Source: Lachnospiraceae bacterium
GTDB lineage: Bacteria > Bacillota > Clostridia > Lachnospirales > Lachnospiraceae
Assembly (NCBI GenBank): GCA_024684155.1
Contig: JAIKXK010000186.1
Location: 1 to 10,211, forward strand
Direction: 5' to 3'
Length of the DNA: 10,211 bases
Below, piece after piece: positions 6,307 to 10,211 of the stretch. Both the position numbers and the translations under genes were made by a program. How positions within the stretch are numbered: position 1 is the first letter of the stretch; each line of letters starts with the position of its first letter. Below the pieces are notes generated by a model that searched no databases, was not told the DNA's origin, and was given only the letters and a program-made list of their open reading frames with translations.

Positions 6307-6307
6307 T

Positions 6308-7417
6308 TCATCTACTCTTCAAGGGGGATGGAATCTGCTGCGTAATGCAGTGAATATTCCCACCTCCATATACAATTTCTCTCGTAAAGACACCTACTAC
6401 CTTTTTTTCTGGAAAAATTCCCTGTATTTGTTCTAAGGCCATGGCATCATGCTCATCCCCATATTGTGGCACAATCACGCCCTCATTTGTAATTAAAAAA
6501 TTTAAGTATGAAGCAATACAAATATCTCCATTTTTTCTTGGAATCGTCCCTTCTACTTCTTCAATCGTTTCTGCACCTTCTAACAGTACTGGATGTTTCG
6601 GTAAACATACCTTATGAACCTTTAATATTTCTCCATCACTATCCTTCATATGACAAAGAGTCTCATAGTTTTCTTTTGCAACAGAATAAAAAGGATGTTC
6701 TTCATCCTCTGTATAAATACAAGCTACTTCGTGAGGTCTTACAAAACAAGCTACATCATCTACGTGACCATTGGTTTCCTCTGGATCAATTCCATCTTTC
6801 AACCAAAGGACCTTACTTGCTCCTAAATAGTCAAGTAAGGTCTTTTCTATTTCCTCTTTGGATAAACCTGGATTTCGTCCTTTTGATAACAAACACATTT
6901 CTGTAGTTAAGACACTTCCTCTTCCATCTACATGAAAACTGCCACCTTCTAATACAAAATCCTTTAAAGAATAATAATCCATTCCTTCCAGTTCACAGAT
7001 TTTTCCTGCAATGGCATCATCTGCTTCCCAAGGTGAATACAATCCATCTACCATTCCACCCCAGGCATTAAATCTCCAATCGCAGCCTCGTCTTTGCCCT
7101 TGATGATTTACCAGAACAGAAGGTCCACAATCTCTACACCAGGCGTCATCTGAGGTCATTTCCACTACCCTGACAGTTTCTCCCAGCATCTTTTTTGCCT
7201 CTTCATAGCACTCATAATCTGCAAGCATAGTTACAGGTGTAAATTCACAAATTGCCAAGGCTACATCCCTATAGGCCTTCTGGGCAGGTTTTGCACCGTC
7301 TCTCCAATTGTCTTTTCTTTTTGGCCAAATCATATAAATATGATCCTGGGGTGTAAACTCCGCTGGCATAAAAAATCCATCCTCTTTCGGTGTTCTATCC
7401 GTTATTTTCCTTGTCAT
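6308..7417 (-). CDS. aguA: Agmatine deiminase
   Basis: A 369-residue agmatine deiminase (agmatine iminohydrolase) of the peptidylarginine deiminase-like guanidino-modifying superfamily, at the usual family length. It hydrolyses agmatine to N-carbamoylputrescine and ammonia in the cytosol. Catalytic residues are visible: the WCRDCGPS block (93-100, with D96), H218 and D220 in TNGHVDD, and the nucleophile C357 in GGGNIHCITQQ. The N-terminal MPAEFTPQ...MIWP...NWR block is also typical. The start at 7417 is accepted because TPKEDGFFMPAEF matches the usual N-terminus; a GGAG lies a little far upstream (11 nt). The gene follows aguB by 6 nt, so the two steps from agmatine to putrescine are co-translated. 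No arginine decarboxylase is visible, so agmatine is imported or made elsewhere. Confidence 0.97.
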   Translation of the reverse strand: MTRKITDRTPKEDGFFMPAEFTPQDHIYMIWPKRKDNWRDGAKPAQKAYRDVALAICEFTPVTMLADYECYEEAKKMLGETVRVVEMTSDDAWCRDCGPSVLVNHQGQRRGCDWRFNAWGGMVDGLYSPWEADDAIAGKICELEGMDYYSLKDFVLEGGSFHVDGRGSVLTTEMCLLSKGRNPGLSKEEIEKTLLDYLGASKVLWLKDGIDPEETNGHVDDVACFVRPHEVACIYTEDEEHPFYSVAKENYETLCHMKDSDGEILKVHKVCLPKHPVLLEGAETIEEVEGTIPRKNGDICIASYLNFLITNEGVIVPQYGDEHDAMALEQIQGIFPEKKVVGVFTREIVYGGGNIHCITQQIPSPLKSR

Positions 7418-7423
7418 ATTCTC

Positions 7424-8284
7424 TTACGCTCCATGAGTAAGTATTGTCTCATACATCTTCGGTCTTCGATCCCTAAATATTCCCCACTCCCGACGCTCTT
7501 TTTCTAATTCATCCAAGTCAAACTCACAAACTAAAATCTCTTCCTTCGAATCATCTGCCTGTTTTACGACTTCTCCATACTGATTGGCTATAAAGCTGCT
7601 ACCATAAAAGCGAATTTCCGATTCCTGTTCCCTCTCCAACCCAATTCGATTACTGGCAATGACTGGCATCATATTCGCTGCTGCATGACCGAGCATAGTA
7701 TTTCTCCAGTGGATTCTTGAATCCTTTTGTAAGGTTGGTTCTGATCCAATGGCAGTAGGATAAAACAAAAGTTCAGCCCCTTTCAGTGCCATACATCTTG
7801 CAGTTTCTGGGAACCACTGATCCCAGCATATTCCAACACCTATGGTTCCATAAGCTGTTTTCCATACACGAAATCCAGTATCTCCTGGAGTAAAATAAAA
7901 TTTTTCCCCATAGGGTAAGCCATCTGGAATATGAGTTTTTCGGTATACTCCAAGTATTTCTCCCGTAGCATCAATCACTGCAACTGAATTAAACTGAGTA
8001 TTATTCGCCTTTTCAAAAAAACTAATGGGTAATACTACCTGTAACTCCTTTGCAACCTTTGAAAAATGAAGAACTGCTTCATTCTCTTCTAAAGGAGTTG
8101 CCATATGCAAATATTCAAATACGTGTTTTTGGCAAAAATAAGGTGTTTCAAATAATTCCTGTAACAGAATAATATTCGCACCTTCCTTTGCAGCCTGACG
8201 TACCAATTTATCCGCCTTTTTTAAGGTTTCCTCCTTATTCCAATTACAGCTCATTTGAACTGCTGCCACTTTTACTTTTCTCAT
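7424..8284 (-). CDS. aguB: N-carbamoylputrescine amidase
   Basis: A 286-residue nitrilase-superfamily amidohydrolase that converts N-carbamoylputrescine to putrescine, CO2 and ammonia. The catalytic triad is visible: E43 (LQELFETPYFCQ), K116 (YRKTHIPDG) and C153 (GVGICWDQWFPETAR). YGEKFYFTPGDTGF (125-138) and the C-terminal REWGIFRDRRPKMY are characteristic of the carbamoylputrescine amidase clade rather than generic nitrilases. Its presence, instead of putrescine carbamoyltransferase, places agmatine use on the hydrolytic route and not the ATP-yielding agmatine deiminase system of enterococci. The ATG at 8284 has GAGGTG upstream and overlaps the stop of a possible 44-codon frame (ATGA). aguA follows 6 nt later. 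Confidence 0.97.
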   Translation of the reverse strand: MRKVKVAAVQMSCNWNKEETLKKADKLVRQAAKEGANIILLQELFETPYFCQKHVFEYLHMATPLEENEAVLHFSKVAKELQVVLPISFFEKANNTQFNSVAVIDATGEILGVYRKTHIPDGLPYGEKFYFTPGDTGFRVWKTAYGTIGVGICWDQWFPETARCMALKGAELLFYPTAIGSEPTLQKDSRIHWRNTMLGHAAANMMPVIASNRIGLEREQESEIRFYGSSFIANQYGEVVKQADDSKEEILVCEFDLDELEKERREWGIFRDRRPKMYETILTHGA

Positions 8285-8415
8285 ATATTACACCTCATTT
8301 TCATATACAATCCATCTGTTAACTTAGCATAAGATGTAATCTCTTCTGTCACCATCTCCGTATTTACTGCAATTACTGCCGATGCAAACATGTATGGAGA
8401 AGAATAGGTTGTCAT
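8281..8415 (-). CDS. Possible 44-residue small protein coupled to aguB
   Basis: Between OCD-1 and aguB, an ATG 4 nt after the OCD-1 stop opens a 44-codon frame that fills the whole gap and ends in an ATGA overlap with the aguB start. The product begins MTTYSSPYMFASAVIAVN and has a mixed, protein-like composition with ordinary codons; residues 9-18 are mildly hydrophobic. There is no clear ribosome binding site, so translation would depend on coupling to OCD-1. I do not recognise the family. The tight fit at both ends favours a real small gene. The alternatives are a remnant of a larger gene or an untranslated spacer carrying the aguB ribosome binding site. Confidence 0.45.
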   Translation of the reverse strand: MTTYSSPYMFASAVIAVNTEMVTEEITSYAKLTDGLYMKMRCNI

Positions 8416-8419
8416 ATAT

Positions 8420-9574
8420 TTAATTCATATAGGGCTGATTCCAGAGATTTAAACTCTGACCAACACCTAATTCCAATGCATTTTGATAACAATCATATCC
8501 CCAGGACAAATCCTCTAATGGCATGCCACCAATGGAGCACATAATAATCTCATCTGAACAAGTCCGTCCCTTTGTCTTTCCATTTACAATATTGCAAATA
8601 TCTTTTACGTTATCCCGTTGGATCTTACCTGTTTCTACTAAGTGCACGAAATGAATTCCCATAATCACCCACTCACGTTTTTTCCCCAGTTCATCAACTT
8701 CTCCCCTGGCTTTGAAATTGCTTAAATATTTTTCATACATTCCATAGTTGTCAACTACCATGGTTGTATTTAAGAAATCCTCATACTTCCGATACAAAAA
8801 AGAACCCATACTAAAGACTGTTGCTCCCTTTTTAAACCATTCCATATGAAATTCTTCCATGTTCTCTTTCGAAACTGACATTGCCTCCGATACCACATCC
8901 GCATCTCGACAGGCTTCTTCCAATGAATCACATAAAATAATTTCTTCAATTTTAGGATAGGTTTCTTCAATGAACTTTTTCATTGCAAGGGCTGTCTTTG
9001 AATTTTTAGAACTGCCACGAATCTTTATCTTCTTAATTTCCGGCAACACTTCCATATAGCACATCAAGGCGCATTTATTAATTACACCAGGTCCGATTAG
9101 ACTAAGAACTTTTGCATCCTTATTCGCAAGATAAGTTGCCGCCATGGCTGGCATTGCCCCAGTCCGCATTGCCGAAAGTAAATTTGCTGACATGATTGCC
9201 TTTGGTGCTCCTGTTTCCACGTCTGATAAGGTCACCATAAGGATGGATCTTGGCAAACCATATTTTGTATTATGGGAATTTGATCCATAATACTTTTGTC
9301 CTGCAATATGAAATCTTCCTCCTAAGTAGGCCGGCATGGCCATAAATCTTCGATCCGGTCCATCATCTAAGGGAAATCCTTCAATCTCAGATTTCTGTGG
9401 AAAATTCATTTGTAATCCATGTTCGTTTGCCTTTGGTCCCCCTAAAAGATAGTCTTTTTTCCCAAATAGAGATAAGGTATCTCTCATAGTTTCAATACAG
9501 CCGGCGGCATTTAAGACGCCGGCTTTTATCATATCTTCTTCATTTAAGTATAAAAAATCAATTTCAGGATACAT
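8420..9574 (-). CDS. Ornithine cyclodeaminase/mu-crystallin family protein (OCD-1)
   Basis: A 384-residue paralogue of OCD-2, alignable over its whole length. Shared features are the start YPEIDFLYLNEEDMIKAGV, GPDRRFMAMPAYLGG (72-86), GQKYYGSNS (92-100, K94 at the substrate-lysine position), SAMRTGA (134-140), the Rossmann motif IGPGVINKCA (160-169) and GGMPLEDLSWGYDCYQNA near the end. Differences lie in the cofactor loop (GVINKC against GVMGKTS) and around 229-306, including a basic, charged insertion, so the substrates may differ. It would be a cytosolic NAD(P)-dependent enzyme acting on an amino acid, diamine or imine. The start at 9574 has GGAGG 7 nt upstream. It lies 16 nt after the polyamine-binding protein gene and upstream of aguBA, which points to polyamine or opine metabolism. 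Confidence 0.9.
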   Translation of the reverse strand: MYPEIDFLYLNEEDMIKAGVLNAAGCIETMRDTLSLFGKKDYLLGGPKANEHGLQMNFPQKSEIEGFPLDDGPDRRFMAMPAYLGGRFHIAGQKYYGSNSHNTKYGLPRSILMVTLSDVETGAPKAIMSANLLSAMRTGAMPAMAATYLANKDAKVLSLIGPGVINKCALMCYMEVLPEIKKIKIRGSSKNSKTALAMKKFIEETYPKIEEIILCDSLEEACRDADVVSEAMSVSKENMEEFHMEWFKKGATVFSMGSFLYRKYEDFLNTTMVVDNYGMYEKYLSNFKARGEVDELGKKREWVIMGIHFVHLVETGKIQRDNVKDICNIVNGKTKGRTCSDEIIMCSIGGMPLEDLSWGYDCYQNALELGVGQSLNLWNQPYMN

Positions 9575-9590
9575 TCTTCTTCCTCCGAAA

Positions 9591-10211
9591 TTACTCTTTC
9601 AACTTAGTCCACATATCATCATAAATTGCTAAGGTATCTGTATCTAAGTTCTGAACAAATTCGCCACCAGAAATAACTTCTGAAGGTACATTCTTTGCCT
9701 CATTTGCTACATATTCTTCACCCATCAGCTCAAGTGCTGCTTCGTTAGGGCAAAGATAAGGGAAGTCTGAAATGTTCATCTGAGCCGCTTCTGCCGAAAG
9801 CATATAGTTAATAAATGTCATTGCATTATCATAGTTTTTAGCTCCCTTAGGAACACTCCAGTTATCTAAGAAGACATAGGCTCCCTCCTCCGGATAAACT
9901 ACTTCAATACTTGGATTTTCCTCCATTGCTAAAGCTGCTTCTGCTGACCAAACAGCACCTACACTACAATCTCCTGAAATAAGAGCAGACTTTGGTGAGT
10001 CTGAGTCATATAATTTAATATTATCTTTTAAGGTTAAAAGCTTTTCAGAAACTTTCTCTAAAGTTTCAGGATCTGATTCATTCATAGAAAGTCCCATAGC
10101 ACGCTCGGTCAATCCTATAATGGCGCGATAGTCATCTAACACTACCAAAGAATTCTTTAGTTCTTCACTAAACAAATCTTCATAGGAAGTAATCTCCATA
10201 TCTACCTTATC
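9591..10211 (-). CDS. potD: PotD-like polyamine ABC transporter substrate-binding protein (N-terminus outside window)
   Basis: The last 206 codons of a type 2 periplasmic-binding-protein-fold lipoprotein; the frame is open to the right edge. Numbering from the first internal Met at 10199, VYPEEGAYVFLDNWSVPKGAKN (split here as 101-110 and 111-122) matches the spermidine/putrescine-binding PotD block, with D112 at the position of the PotD aspartate that binds the amine; the neighbouring PotD tryptophan appears to be replaced. GDCSVGAVWSAEAAL (76-90) and the C-terminal SAEAAQMNISDFPYLCPNEAALELM also fit PotD. It would capture a polyamine or related cation outside the membrane for a PotABC permease, presumably encoded upstream. 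Its place at the head of the visible operon suggests imported agmatine, putrescine or spermidine feeds the enzymes. PotF-like or opine specificity is possible. Confidence 0.88.
   Translation of the reverse strand, partial: DKVDMEITSYEDLFSEELKNSLVVLDDYRAIIGLTERAMGLSMNESDPETLEKVSEKLLTLKDNIKLYDSDSPKSALISGDCSVGAVWSAEAALAMEENPSIEVVYPEEGAYVFLDNWSVPKGAKNYDNAMTFINYMLSAEAAQMNISDFPYLCPNEAALELMGEEYVANEAKNVPSEVISGGEFVQNLDTDTLAIYDDMWTKLKE

Larger units (their letters stand above)
6134..6307 (-). promoter_or_regulatory. Structured leader of unknown class (riboswitch-like or attenuation leader)
   Basis: The aguA to OCD-2 gap is 194 nt, while all other operon gaps are under 35 nt apart from the one holding the small frame. 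In transcript order it holds the 11-bp inverted repeat with a small inner hairpin (6276-6235), GGAGTA copies, a stem CTTTCG/CGAAAG (around 6202-6172) enclosing a smaller GTAA/TTAC stem, and the terminator hairpin. The segment ACGGAG can compete with the terminator. I checked it by eye against the T-box, yybP-ykoY (manganese), SAM, lysine, glycine, c-di-GMP, guanidine-I, ZTP, THF, fluoride and preQ1 classes and found no full match. What it senses is unknown; given the neighbours, agmatine, putrescine, an amino acid or a redox signal would make sense. Confidence 0.55.

Noticed and set aside
1..10211. CRISPR arrays, tRNA/rRNA genes, insertion sequences, attachment sites
   Set aside because: No repeat-spacer pattern, no cloverleaf or rRNA-like stretches, no transposase and no terminal inverted repeats were seen. 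The window is almost fully coding.

Overview
The window reads as a low-GC, anaerobic Firmicute, most likely a clostridial or Lachnospiraceae-type organism. This is inferred from the A+T-rich codon use, the strong AGGAGG-type ribosome binding sites in front of almost every gene, the oxygen-sensitive iron-sulfur flavoenzyme parts and the butanol-dehydrogenase-type iron alcohol dehydrogenase. No 16S or other taxonomic marker is present. Every recognisable gene lies on the minus strand, so transcription runs from high to low coordinates.

Right part (10211 to about 6308): the C-terminal part of a PotD-like polyamine-binding lipoprotein/periplasmic-type protein, an ornithine-cyclodeaminase (OCD)/mu-crystallin family enzyme (OCD-1), a possible 44-residue small protein, N-carbamoylputrescine amidase (aguB) and agmatine deiminase (aguA). 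Spacing is 16 nt or less and one junction overlaps, so this is one operon. It imports a polyamine-like compound and converts agmatine to putrescine.

Middle (6307 to 6114): a structured leader of about 190 nt. It holds four copies of GGAGTA, an 11-bp inverted repeat, a tiny arginine-rich open frame, a promoter-like element and, only 20 nt before the next start codon, a 14-bp GC-rich hairpin followed by a U-tract. There is no room for a promoter after this hairpin, so the downstream genes should be expressed by read-through. This looks like a cis-regulatory attenuator or riboswitch-like switch of a class I do not recognise.

Left part (6113 to 382): a second OCD paralogue (OCD-2), then four genes that together make a split sarcosine oxidase/HcnABC/archaeal proline dehydrogenase-like complex: a [2Fe-2S] ferredoxin-like subunit, a FAD/NAD(P) disulfide-reductase-type flavoprotein with a C-terminal ferredoxin domain, a BFD-like [2Fe-2S] subunit and a DAO-family FAD catalytic subunit. 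An iron-containing alcohol dehydrogenase closes the operon. Beyond it, a Spx/ArsC-like gene with its own extended -10 promoter runs off the left edge.

Working idea (inference): this is an anaerobic amine or opine degradation island. Agmatine gives putrescine. One or both OCD-like enzymes and the flavoenzyme complex then act on putrescine or a derived secondary amine or opine, and the alcohol dehydrogenase handles the resulting aldehyde or disposes of reducing equivalents. The true substrate of the OCD plus flavoenzyme module is unknown and is the most interesting question here.
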